Origin: Nocardia gamkensis NBRC 108242
GTDB lineage: Bacteria; Actinomycetota; Actinomycetes; Mycobacteriales; Mycobacteriaceae
Assembly (NCBI RefSeq): GCF_001612985.1
Contig: NZ_BDBM01000009.1
Span: 62,001 to 126,000 of the forward strand
DNA length: 64,000 bases
Direction: 5' to 3'
The notes under the pieces were generated by a model. The model was not told where the DNA came from. It searched no databases and worked only from the letters and a program-made list of their open reading frames with translations. Both the position numbers and the translations under genes were made by a program. Of this stretch, positions 57,971-64,000 are shown piece by piece (the first letter of the stretch is position 1; each line of letters starts with the position of its first letter).

Positions 57971-58929
57971 ACGCCGAAACGGGGTTCGAGCAGGAGGGGG
58001 GCCCGATCTGGGATCCCCGGGTGACTGCCAATATCTACGCCGCCGGGGCGGTGCTGTGGCGTGAATCGTCGGCGGGGACGATCGAGATCGCGCTCGTCCA
58101 CCGCCCCAAGTACGAGGATTGGTCGCTGCCGAAGGGCAAGCTCGATCCGGGTGAGACACCAGTGCTGGCCGCGGTTCGCGAGGTCCGCGAGGAGACCGGG
58201 CTGGAGTGCAGGCTCGGCCGCTACCTCGGCCACGTGACCTATCCGATTCCGGGCCACCGCAAGCTCAAGCGGGTCGACTATTGGGCCGCCGAGCAGGCGG
58301 GCGGTGAGTTCACCGCCAACTCCGAAGTGGACGTGCTCAGCTGGCACCCGCTGGATCGGGTGATGGACCAGTTGTCGTATCCGATGGATCGGCAAGTGGT
58401 GCGCGCCTTCACCCGGCTGCCCGCACGCACCGACACCCTCCTTCTGATCCGGCATGCCAAAGCAGGCCGCAGGGACCGCTACAACGGTCCCGACGAGCAG
58501 CGTCCGCTCGACCGCGAGGGTGAGACGCAGGCGCGCGCGCTCACGCCGAATCTCTTGGCATTCGGCGCATCTCAGGTCTATTCGGCTCCTCCCCTGCGTT
58601 GTGTGCAGACCGTGGCGCCGCTGGCGGAGAAGCTCGGCGCCGAAATCATCGAGGAGCCGGTGTTTTCCGAGACCGGGTACGCCGAACATCCGGACGAGGC
58701 CCGGGAATGTCTGCGAGCCCTGGTGTCGGACAAGGCCGTTCGCGTCGTCTGCAGTCAGGGCAAGGTGATCCCGGATCTGCTGGGCTGGTTGGCCGAACGC
58801 GACGGGATCACGCTGCCGTCGGCGCGCAATCGCAAGGGCAGTGTGTGGGTGCTGTCGTTCGTCGGCCACCGCTTGGTGGCCGCCGACCATCTGGATCGAT
58901 CGCTGTCAGCCTACGACGCGGAGTCCTGA
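57967..58929 (+). CDS. mutT1: MutT1: Nudix hydrolase fused to a histidine phosphatase
   Basis: This 320-residue protein has an N-terminal Nudix domain with a full box ([20 protein letters not shown] and TG) and a C-terminal RHG-type histidine phosphatase ([18 protein letters not shown]). The mycobacterial homologue hydrolyses 8-oxo-(d)GTP and diadenosine polyphosphates, limiting oxidative mutagenesis. It overlaps the ppk1 stop (GTGA), so the two are co-translated. Confidence 0.94.
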   Translation: MNAETGFEQEGGPIWDPRVTANIYAAGAVLWRESSAGTIEIALVHRPKYEDWSLPKGKLDPGETPVLAAVREVREETGLECRLGRYLGHVTYPIPGHRKLKRVDYWAAEQAGGEFTANSEVDVLSWHPLDRVMDQLSYPMDRQVVRAFTRLPARTDTLLLIRHAKAGRRDRYNGPDEQRPLDREGETQARALTPNLLAFGASQVYSAPPLRCVQTVAPLAEKLGAEIIEEPVFSETGYAEHPDEARECLRALVSDKAVRVVCSQGKVIPDLLGWLAERDGITLPSARNRKGSVWVLSFVGHRLVAADHLDRSLSAYDAES

Positions 58930-59025
58930 TACGACGGCAACTTCCCCGTCACCGCGCGGGTCGGCGGGCGCCGATGACGACAACGGCGCCGCGAGGATGA
59001 GGCCACGGCAGGCGGACAGCCGAAA

Positions 59026-59052
59026 ACGGCCCCGGGTGTCTCCCGGGGCCGT
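59026..59052 (-). terminator. Intrinsic terminator of hupB
   Basis: ACGGCCCCGGG (59026-59036) pairs with CCCGGGGCCGT (59042-59052) around a 5-base loop. On the minus strand it is followed by TTTT, and it lies 70 bases beyond the hupB stop. It may also serve the convergent mutT1. Confidence 0.85.
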
Positions 59053-59122
59053 CTCGACGTTGAGGCGAATGGGCCCGGTGGTGGGGCCGCGCATTCAGCG
59101 CCGATCCGGCGGTGGCTCGAGA

Positions 59123-59773
59123 TCAGCGGGTTCCGCGAGCCGAGGCCTTCTTGGCCGCGGTCTTCTTCGCTGGGGTCTTCTTGGCGGCGGTGGTGGTCTT
59201 CTTGGCCGCCGTGGCCTTGGTGGCCGTCTTCTTGGCCGGAGCCTTCTTCGCGACCGCGGTCTTCTTCGCGGGCGCCTTCTTCGCAGCGGTCTTGGTAGCG
59301 GTCGTCTTGCGCGCGGTGGTCTTCGCCGGGGCCTTGGCGGCGGCCTTACGGGCCGTGCTCTTGGCCGGAGCCTTGGTCGGCGTCGACTTCTTGGCGGCGG
59401 TCTTCTTCGCCGCCGTCTTCTTCGCCGCCGCCTTCTTCGCGGCCACCGGCGCATTCACCCCACGCTTGACGGCGGGCCCGGTCGCGGCCAGTTTCTGCTT
59501 ACCCGCGATCACCGCCTTGAACTGAGCGCCGGGGCGGAACGCGGGCACCGAAGTGGGCTTGACCTTGACGGTTTCGCCGGTACGCGGGTTCCGTGCGACG
59601 CGAGCCGCGCGCTTACGCTGTTCGAACACACCGAAACCGGTGATAGTGACGCTCTGACCCTTGTGCACCGCGCGCACGATGGTGTCGACCACATGCTCGA
59701 CTGCCGCGGTGGCCGTGCGCCTGTCCGTACCCAACTTTTCGGTCAGAACGTCGATCAGTTCCGCCTTGTTCAT
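59123..59773 (-). CDS. hupB: HU-type nucleoid protein with long Lys/Ala-rich tail
   Basis: HupB (216 residues) has a normal 90-residue HU domain ([40 protein letters not shown]) and a C-terminal tail of more than 100 residues of AAKKT/APAK repeats like a eukaryotic linker histone. It compacts DNA and is essential or near-essential in mycobacteria. A Cys-free, strongly basic tail is typical of Actinobacteria. It follows mutT1 convergently, as in M. tuberculosis. Confidence 0.97.
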   Translation of the reverse strand: MNKAELIDVLTEKLGTDRRTATAAVEHVVDTIVRAVHKGQSVTITGFGVFEQRKRAARVARNPRTGETVKVKPTSVPAFRPGAQFKAVIAGKQKLAATGPAVKRGVNAPVAAKKAAAKKTAAKKTAAKKSTPTKAPAKSTARKAAAKAPAKTTARKTTATKTAAKKAPAKKTAVAKKAPAKKTATKATAAKKTTTAAKKTPAKKTAAKKASARGTR

Positions 59774-59812
59774 TGAATCCTCCGCAGACTAATGGCCCGT
59801 CGTCGGACCGAC

Positions 59813-59842
59813 TAGGTACCACGGTAAACCCACTTTGGGCAA
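59813..59842 (-). promoter_or_regulatory. Candidate hupB promoter
   Basis: On the minus strand TTGCCC (59837-59842) and TACCTA (59813-59818) are 18 bases apart, upstream of the hupB start at 59773. This is a reasonable vegetative promoter; untested. Confidence 0.4.
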
Positions 59843-59929
59843 GAGTCTATGTGCCACGCCAAAATTCATGTGGTTTAGCACACGTCCAGCTACCGCAACT
59901 CCGGCTGTCCAGCTAACCGATCGGGGTGA

Positions 59930-60538
59930 TTACGTCTGCGAAATATGTGCCGGGAGGGTAGTGGGTTTCCATGTTGGCCTTGCCTTTTCGAACCGGGTGA
60001 TCGCGTCCTCCTGGCGCAGCGTCAGCCCGATGTCATCCAATCCCTCCAGCAGACGCCACCTGGTGTAGTCATCAATATCGAACGGCAACACGACGGTTCC
60101 GGCCGTCACCGTGCGCGCCCCGAGATCCACTACCAATTCCAAGCCGGGCTGTTCCTCGAGCAACTTCCAGAGCATTTCGACATCGTTCTGTGACATCTGA
60201 GCGGCGAGCACACCGCCCTTGCCCGCATTGCCGCGGAAGATGTCGGCGAACCGGGATGAGATGACCACCCGAAAGCCGTAGTCCGCCAGCGCCCAAACAG
60301 CGTGCTCACGAGACGACCCGGTACCGAAATCCGGACCCGCCACCAGCACACTACCGCTGTTGTAAGGCGCGATGTTCAGAATGAAGTCCGGATCCGACCT
60401 CCATGCGGCGAACAAGCCGTCTTCGAATCCGGTCCGCGTGACCCGCTTGAGGTAGACCGCCGGGATGATCTGATCGGTATCGACATTGGAGCGGCGCAGC
60501 GGCACTCCGATGCCCTTGTGCACGGTGAAGGCTTCCAT
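59930..60538 (-). CDS. leuD: 3-isopropylmalate dehydratase small subunit
   Basis: LeuD (202 residues) joins LeuC to isomerise isopropylmalate in leucine synthesis. It has [43 protein letters not shown] and [21 protein letters not shown] 60538 follows AGGAGA. It is downstream of leuC in one operon. Confidence 0.96.
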   Translation of the reverse strand: MEAFTVHKGIGVPLRRSNVDTDQIIPAVYLKRVTRTGFEDGLFAAWRSDPDFILNIAPYNSGSVLVAGPDFGTGSSREHAVWALADYGFRVVISSRFADIFRGNAGKGGVLAAQMSQNDVEMLWKLLEEQPGLELVVDLGARTVTAGTVVLPFDIDDYTRWRLLEGLDDIGLTLRQEDAITRFEKARPTWKPTTLPAHISQT

Positions 60539-60577
60539 TACGAATCTCCTGGGTTTGTTCGAGGGAATCGGGGCCGG

Positions 60578-61999
60578 TCAGTCCAGATCCGCAGGCGACG
60601 ACAGTGTTCCGCGGACCGCTGTCGCGGCCGCTACGAGGGGGGAAACGAGGTGCGTACGGCCGCCTTTACCCTGCCTGCCCTCGAAGTTGCGGTTCGAGGT
60701 GGACGCGCAACGCTGGCCGGGCTCGAGCTGGTCCGGATTCATTCCCAGGCACATTGAGCAGCCCGCTTGCCGCCATTCGGCGCCCGCCGCGGTGAAAATC
60801 TCGCCGAGTCCTTCTTTTTCCGCCTGTGCGCGAACCCGCATCGACCCCGGTACAACCAGCATTCGCACGCCGTCGGCGACATGGCGTCCCTTCAAAATCC
60901 CGGCCACCGCACGCAAATCCTCAATGCGTCCGTTGGTGCACGAACCGACGAATACGGTGTCGATCGGTACTTGTCGAAGCGGAGTACCCGGCTCCAAGTC
61001 CATGTAACGCAGAGCTTTCTCCGCGGACTCGCGGGCCACCTCGTCGGCGAAGGCGGTGGGGTCGGGCACCGTCTCGCCCAGCGGGGCGCCCTGGCCCGGG
61101 TTGGTACCCCAGGTGACGAACGGGGTCAGCTCGGTGGCGTCGATGTGCACCTCGGCATCGAAAACGGCGCCCTCGTCGGTCTTCAGCGCCTCCCAGGCGG
61201 CCACCGCCGCGTCCCAATCGGCTCCCTGCGGGGCGTGCGGCCGTCCCTCGAGGAATTCATAGGTCGTTTCGTCCGGGGCGATCATGCCGGCCCGCGCGCC
61301 CGCCTCGATGGACATGTTGCAGATCGTCATTCGGGCCTCCATCGACATGGCCCGGATCGCCTCGCCGCGGTACTCCAGGACATAGCCCTGGCCGCCGCCG
61401 GTGCCGATCTTCGCGATGACGGCCAGGATCAGGTCCTTACTCGTCACGCCGGGGGGCATGGCGCCGTCCACCGTGATCGCCATCGTCTTGAACGGGCGCA
61501 GCGAGAGGGTCTGGGTGGCAAGCACATGCTCGACCTCGGAGGTACCGATGCCCATCGCCAGCGCCCCGAACGCGCCGTGCGTCGAGGTGTGGCTGTCGCC
61601 GCAGACCACGGTCATGCCCGGCTGGGTCAGGCCCAGCTGGGGCCCGACCACGTGCACGATGCCCTGATCGAGGTCGCCCATCGGGTGCAGTCGCACACCG
61701 AATTCCGCGCAGTTGCGCCGCAGCGTCTCCACCTGGGTGCGCGAAACCGGGTCGGCGATCGGCTTGTCGATATCGATCGTCGGGACATTGTGGTCCTCGG
61801 TCGCGATGGTGAGATCCGGCCGCCGCACCGGCCTGCCCGCGGCGCGCAGCCCGTCGAAGGCCTGCGGACTGGTCACCTCGTGGACGAGATGCAGGTCGAT
61901 GTAGATCAGGTCCGGTTCGCGCGAGGCACCCGCACCTTCCCCGCGAGCGACGACATGCTGGTCCCATACCTTCTCGGCCAGCGTGCGCGGTTCGGCCAT
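60578..61999 (-). CDS. leuC: 3-isopropylmalate dehydratase large subunit
   Basis: LeuC (473 residues) is the aconitase-family subunit with a [4Fe-4S] cluster. It shows [34 protein letters not shown] and the C-x2-C segment [17 protein letters not shown] 61999 follows AAAGG. It is divergent from the IclR-type regulator. Confidence 0.97.
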   Translation of the reverse strand: MAEPRTLAEKVWDQHVVARGEGAGASREPDLIYIDLHLVHEVTSPQAFDGLRAAGRPVRRPDLTIATEDHNVPTIDIDKPIADPVSRTQVETLRRNCAEFGVRLHPMGDLDQGIVHVVGPQLGLTQPGMTVVCGDSHTSTHGAFGALAMGIGTSEVEHVLATQTLSLRPFKTMAITVDGAMPPGVTSKDLILAVIAKIGTGGGQGYVLEYRGEAIRAMSMEARMTICNMSIEAGARAGMIAPDETTYEFLEGRPHAPQGADWDAAVAAWEALKTDEGAVFDAEVHIDATELTPFVTWGTNPGQGAPLGETVPDPTAFADEVARESAEKALRYMDLEPGTPLRQVPIDTVFVGSCTNGRIEDLRAVAGILKGRHVADGVRMLVVPGSMRVRAQAEKEGLGEIFTAAGAEWRQAGCSMCLGMNPDQLEPGQRCASTSNRNFEGRQGKGGRTHLVSPLVAAATAVRGTLSSPADLD

Positions 62000-62124
62000 T
62001 GTCGATCACCTTTCGGACGAAGCAGCCGTTCCGCGATCTGGACTCCGACGCGGCGACGGTTGCACGAGTTGGGATAGCTGCGCCTGGTCCGAACGCTGAG
62101 GGCACGTACCGGTGAAGGTGGATT

Positions 62125-62148
62125 TCTCAACATTCGAGACGCTAGTAT
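62125..62148 (+). promoter_or_regulatory. Leaderless promoter and inverted repeat before the IclR gene
   Basis: TAGTAT (62143-62148) lies six bases before the ATG at 62155, the spacing of a leaderless transcript. Just upstream, TCTCAACATTCGAGA (62125-62139) has TCTC/GAGA arms and sits at the -35 region, where the regulator could autoregulate and also control the divergent leuCD operon. Confidence 0.6.
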
Positions 62149-62154
62149 CGTTCT

Positions 62155-62856
62155 ATGAGACAGCATAGCGGCATCGGCGTCCTCGACAAAGCAGTGGCGG
62201 TCCTGTACGCCGTAGCCGAGCATCCCTCGGGTCTCAACGAGCTCTGTGCGCGCACCGGCCTGCCCCGCGCCACCGCACACCGATTGGCCGTCGGCCTGGA
62301 GGTGCATCGCCTGCTCGCTCGCGACAGCAACGGCACCTGGCGGCCTGGTCCGGCGCTTGCCGAGCTCGCGACCAGCGCCGATGACCCGCTGCTCGAGGCC
62401 GCCTCGGCCATCCTGCCCCGGTTGCGCGAGATCACCGGCGAGAGCGTCCAGCTCTACTGCCGCGACGGCAACGCCCGCGTCTGCGTCGCGGCGCTGGAAC
62501 CCCCCGTCGGACTGCGCGACACCGTGCCGATCGGGGCCCGACTGCCGCTCACCGCGGGTTCGGCGGCCAAAGTGCTGCTGGCGTGGGCCGACCCGGAACT
62601 CCAGCGCACCATCCTGACGGACGCGGTGTTCGGCGAGCGGGCGCTGGCCGAGGTGCGCAAGCGCGGGTGGGCGCAGAGCGCGGCCGAGCGCGCGGCAGGC
62701 GTGGCCAGCGTTTCCGCGCCGGTGCGGGACGCCGGCGGCACCGTGGTCGCGGCCGTGTCGGTGTCGGGGCCGATCGATCGGATGGGCCGCAGGCCGGGCG
62801 CCCGGTGGGCGGCGGATCTGGTCGCGGCGGCCGAGGCACTGCACAAGCGCCTGTAA
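62155..62856 (+). CDS. IclR-family regulator of leuCD (LtbR/NdgR type)
   Basis: This 233-residue protein has an N-terminal winged helix (LDKAVAVLYAVAEHPSGLNE, RTGLPRATAHRLAVGLEVH) and a C-terminal IclR ligand domain (LREITGESVQLYCRDG, PLTAGSAAKVLLAWADP, RAAGVASVSAPVRDAGG). Divergent IclR proteins beside leuCD (LtbR in corynebacteria, NdgR in streptomycetes) control leucine genes. Function here is by orthology and position. Confidence 0.9.
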   Translation: MRQHSGIGVLDKAVAVLYAVAEHPSGLNELCARTGLPRATAHRLAVGLEVHRLLARDSNGTWRPGPALAELATSADDPLLEAASAILPRLREITGESVQLYCRDGNARVCVAALEPPVGLRDTVPIGARLPLTAGSAAKVLLAWADPELQRTILTDAVFGERALAEVRKRGWAQSAAERAAGVASVSAPVRDAGGTVVAAVSVSGPIDRMGRRPGARWAADLVAAAEALHKRL

Positions 62857-62877
62857 CGCGTTTCACATCGGGCTCTC

Positions 62878-62883
62878 TACAGT
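62878..62883 (+). promoter_or_regulatory. -10-like element of the PPOX gene, probably leaderless
   Basis: TACAGT (62878-62883) lies six bases before the ATG at 62890 and no ribosome site precedes the codon. This is typical of a leaderless actinobacterial mRNA. Confidence 0.5.
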
Positions 62884-62889
62884 GGGCCC

Positions 62890-63390
62890 ATGGGAGTCAA
62901 CCAACGGGCACAGATCGTGATGTCCGACACCGAGATCACCGATTTCTTGCAGCGCAGCCGGATCGCGACGCTGGCGACCATCGGCCCGAAGGGCACGCCG
63001 CACCTCACCGCGATGTGGTACGCGCTCATCGACGGCGAGATCTGGTTCGAGACCAAGGCCAAGTCGCAGAAGGCGGTGAACCTGCGCCGCGATCCCCGGG
63101 TCACCTGCATGGTCGAGGCGGGCGACACCTACGACCAGCTCAGGGGCGTGGCCATCGAGGGCCGCGCCGAGATCATCGAGGACGCCGGGAAACTCTTCGC
63201 CGTCGGCGTGAGCGTCTGGGAGCGCTACACCGGCCCCTACAGCGAGGAGGTGCGGCCGATGGTCGAGGCCATGCTGCACAAGCGGGTCGCCGTGCGGGTC
63301 GTGCCCGAGCGCACGCGCAGCTGGGATCATCGCAAGCTCGGCCTCCCGGCCATGCCCCTCGGCGGCAGCACCGCGCGGGCGCTGGACTGA
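62890..63390 (+). CDS. Pyridoxamine-5'-phosphate-oxidase-fold protein, probably F420-binding
   Basis: This 166-residue split-barrel protein has IATLATIGPKGTPHLTAMWY, EIWFETKAKSQKAVNLRRDP and GVAIEGRAEIIED. The pattern and the position after the IclR gene match M. tuberculosis Rv2991 (from memory), an F420-dependent-type FDOR. F420 synthesis is supported by cofC in the same window. The substrate is unknown. Confidence 0.87.
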   Translation: MGVNQRAQIVMSDTEITDFLQRSRIATLATIGPKGTPHLTAMWYALIDGEIWFETKAKSQKAVNLRRDPRVTCMVEAGDTYDQLRGVAIEGRAEIIEDAGKLFAVGVSVWERYTGPYSEEVRPMVEAMLHKRVAVRVVPERTRSWDHRKLGLPAMPLGGSTARALD

Positions 63391-63538
63391 CCCGCCCGCG
63401 CCCGGGTCGCGCGACGCGCCCGAAATCCAACTGACACAACCGCCCCGCACCGGCTAGCGTCGGGGTGTTCGACAGGAATCGGCCGGGCAGCGCCGCCCGC
63501 GAGGACGCGCTGCGCGACCGCGACGACGAGGAGCAGCG

Positions 63539-63718
63539 ATGGCGGATTCGGGTAAGTCCAATGGCGCCGACGAGGTGAAGCGCAAGTTCCGGGAGGCACT
63601 GGAGCGCAAGAACCAGCAGAACGCCCGCGCGGCAGACCACCTCGACGGGCGGTCCAAGGCGTCCGCGGCACACACCGCGGTCGGCCACAAGCGGGAATTC
63701 CGGCGCAAGAGCGGATAG
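63539..63718 (+). CDS. DUF5302 small protein
   Basis: This 59-residue protein begins MADSGKSNGADEVKRKFREA and ends AHTAVGHKREFRRKSG, the DUF5302 pattern (short, highly charged, actinobacterial, function unknown). GAGGAG precedes the ATG. A strong terminator follows 15 bases after the stop. Confidence 0.85.
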   Translation: MADSGKSNGADEVKRKFREALERKNQQNARAADHLDGRSKASAAHTAVGHKREFRRKSG

Positions 63719-63733
63719 TCCGCGCAGACGGCG

Positions 63734-63771
63734 AAGGCCCTCCAGCAAGATCGCTGGAGGGCCTTTCTTTT
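63734..63771 (+). terminator. Intrinsic terminator after the DUF5302 gene
   Basis: Perfect 13-bp arms (63734-63746 with 63753-63765) enclose a 6-base loop and are followed by a T-rich tract ending at 63771, a classical rho-independent terminator. Confidence 0.92.
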
Positions 63772-64000
63772 GCGCCCGTTCGGGTCGGACGAGTCGAGGG
63801 GCACACGGGTCTCGGCGAACCCCGCCGGGTCGGCTTCTCCGGCAGCTGGACATCCGGGACCGGCGAAGGCGTCATGCCGCCGACAGCAGCCCGATATCCG
63901 GAGTAGCGCGAACAGCCACGTCGCGGACCGAGCCACGAGCGCGGCCGCACCGGCGCACGCCGTGTCCGCGAGCCCGATCCGCGGCTCTACACGAAATCCA

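Noticed and set aside
63772..64000. tRNA or partial gene after the last terminator
   Set aside because: No T-arm GGTTCGAATCC-like sequence, cloverleaf or convincing reading frame was seen; left unannotated.
1..64000. Mobile elements, prophage, CRISPR array or defence island
   Set aside because: No transposase, integrase, terminal repeats, phage structural genes or regularly spaced repeats were found.

Overview
The window is very GC-rich actinobacterial chromosome and is almost entirely chromosomal, not mobile. The organism is probably a Nocardia or a close mycolic-acid-producing relative (inference). Supporting signs are a mycothiol-dependent formaldehyde dehydrogenase (mscR), an F420 gene (cofC/fbiD), a SepIVA-type division protein, a long-tailed HupB, frequent GTG starts, and a gene order that follows the Mycobacterium tuberculosis smc-to-leuCD block (Rv2922c to about Rv2991, recalled from memory).

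Layout. 1-3175 is the 5' two thirds or more of smc (minus), cut by the window edge. 3617-15634 is an accessory block: an orphan two-TM protein, a DUF1707 membrane protein with a striking double operator, mscR plus a metallo-hydrolase, and a complete Kdp potassium system (a mini membrane protein, kdpF, kdpA, kdpB, kdpC on minus; kdpD, kdpE on plus). 16471-17210 holds OsmC-acyP, which lie beside smc in mycobacteria. A second accessory block (17242-28237) holds a DUF1190-like/glutathionylspermidine-synthetase-like/DUF350 trio, a debranching-type glucosidase with a GT4 glycosyltransferase, an HTH_42 (AlkZ-like) protein, a membrane-tethered phosphate-binding-type protein, a PHP phosphoesterase and a DHFR-fold protein. 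The conserved block then resumes on minus: sepIVA, DUF177, rpmF, rnc, mutM (28302-31608). A single GtrA-like gene sits where mycobacteria carry the large DIM/PGL lipid locus. coaD, rsmD and pyc follow (32395-36898).

37468-40272 is a cobalamin-riboswitch-controlled metE ending in a 15-bp terminator hairpin. 40276-42649 has a small Cys-rich ORF, an NTF2-like protein and a PrpR/RamB-type Fe-S regulator with two palindromes just upstream. 42663-63718 is housekeeping: recG with its DAK2 partner, rpmB, a GNAT, a crotonase, a hydrolase, ung, thiL, a DUF3515 protein, ddl, gpsA, cofC, ppk1, mutT1, hupB, leuD, leuC, an IclR-type leucine regulator, a PPOX/F420 protein and a DUF5302 protein.

Functional themes are DNA maintenance and repair (smc, recG, mutM, ung, HTH_42, mutT1, hupB), translation (rpmF, rpmB, rnc, rsmD), cofactor synthesis (coaD, thiL, cofC), cell envelope (ddl, gpsA, sepIVA), potassium homeostasis (kdp), and B12-responsive methionine and leucine synthesis. 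I saw no IS element, prophage, CRISPR array, tRNA or rRNA. No single spectacular new system is evident. The most novel-looking items are the ATP-grasp trio at 17242-19738, the paired operators at 5734-5785, the palindromes before the PrpR-type gene, and several very small genes.
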